DNA of 64,000 nt. Source: Lachnospiraceae bacterium. GTDB lineage: Bacteria; Bacillota; Clostridia; Lachnospirales; Lachnospiraceae. A program made the position numbers and the translations under genes. Shown one piece after another: positions 63,845-64,000 of the stretch; within the stretch, counting starts at the first letter, position 1, and every line of letters begins with the position of its first letter. The notes beneath the pieces were generated by a model. That model saw nothing but the letters and a program-made list of their open reading frames with translations. It did not search any database and was not told where the DNA came from. The DNA is taken from NCBI GenBank assembly GCA_900753305.1, contig CAADYR010000047.1, positions 1 through 64,000 on the forward strand, given 5' to 3'.

Positions 63845-64000
63845 TTATTTTAATCTCAGCTTTTCATTTTTTTCGACTTGAACTATCTTTCCATCCTGAA
63901 TAATGATATTTACCGATCCATATTTTATGGTCTCAATAAATTCTTTTATCGTCAGGAGTTCTTTTTCTGTCACTTCATTCTTTTCCAAGAAAGCAACCCC
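63845..64000 (-). CDS. YezD/DUF2292-like small protein (partial, 5' end outside window)
   Basis: The 51 C-terminal residues are in the window, ending YGSVNIIIQDGKIVQVEKNE and KLRLK. IIIQDGKIVQ plus VEKNEK is characteristic of DUF2292 (YezD) proteins, usually about 55-65 residues. In several Firmicutes these small proteins lie beside sulfur assimilation or transport genes, as I recall. It is upstream of the glycyl-radical operon but ends in its own terminator. Confidence 0.75.
   Translation of the reverse strand, partial: GVAFLEKNEVTEKELLTIKEFIETIKYGSVNIIIQDGKIVQVEKNEKLRLK

Overview
The window looks like a chromosomal segment of a strictly anaerobic, moderately AT-rich Firmicute, most likely a gut Lachnospiraceae. 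Evidence: an hrcA-grpE-dnaK-dnaJ cluster behind a perfect CIRCE element, Rrf2-iscS-iscU, strong AGGAGG-type ribosome binding sites, sigma-A promoters (TTGACA/TATAAT type), a glycyl-radical enzyme and a BMP-type nucleoside transporter. Almost everything is on the minus strand; the only clear plus-strand gene is an amidohydrolase at 48.1 kb, followed by a broken collagen-like gene. That strand bias suggests the whole window lies on one replichore and is transcribed away from the right-hand end.

Layout, left to right. 0-6 kb: tRNA-Tyr, then a five-gene Ugp-like ABC importer operon ending in a type I phosphodiesterase. 6-12.5 kb: cold-shock-type DEAD-box helicase, a GH13 protein lacking its catalytic Asp, a HAD phosphatase, a chemoreceptor. 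12.6-16.1 kb: sulfur and Fe-S block, with cysK behind a leader peptide containing four consecutive Cys codons, then iscU, iscS and an Rrf2/IscR-like regulator. 16-25 kb: an unusual ABC-2 exporter operon, a plasmid-type Rep_3 initiator and a MoxR-DUF58-DUF4129 operon. 25-32 kb: RsmE, PrmA, the heat-shock operon. 32-43.4 kb: TrmH methyltransferase, MATE pump, SulP transporter, an NSS transporter gene missing TM1, an MmcQ-MGMT fusion and a purine-nucleoside (Nup/BMP) ABC importer operon.

43.5-57.5 kb is accessory and decaying: an ABC exporter with large internal deletions and a nonsense codon, HAD and TetR genes fused by deletion, a collagen-like remnant, a LysR gene with an internal stop, a flavodoxin fragment and a mobile-element C-terminal fragment. 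These are mixed with intact regulators (WYL, GyrI-like, XRE, LacI), a radical SAM SplB-like protein, a second MATE pump, a self-contained 36-codon gene with three Cys, and an AT-rich AbiJ-like (HEPN) candidate defence gene.

57.5-63.6 kb holds the most interesting metabolic system: a five-gene operon with a glycyl-radical enzyme (Cys433, Gly766, but Ser where the dehydratase-type general base Glu should be), a nitrate/sulfonate-type ABC importer (binding protein, permease, ATPase) and a dedicated radical-SAM activase. It suggests an imported small substrate cleaved by an uncharacterised radical reaction. Just upstream lie a short leader ORF, an atypical tRNA-Cys(GCA)-like gene and the end of a YezD/DUF2292 gene. 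Together with the poly-Cys leader of cysK, these hint at a sulfur-responsive theme, but that link is inference.
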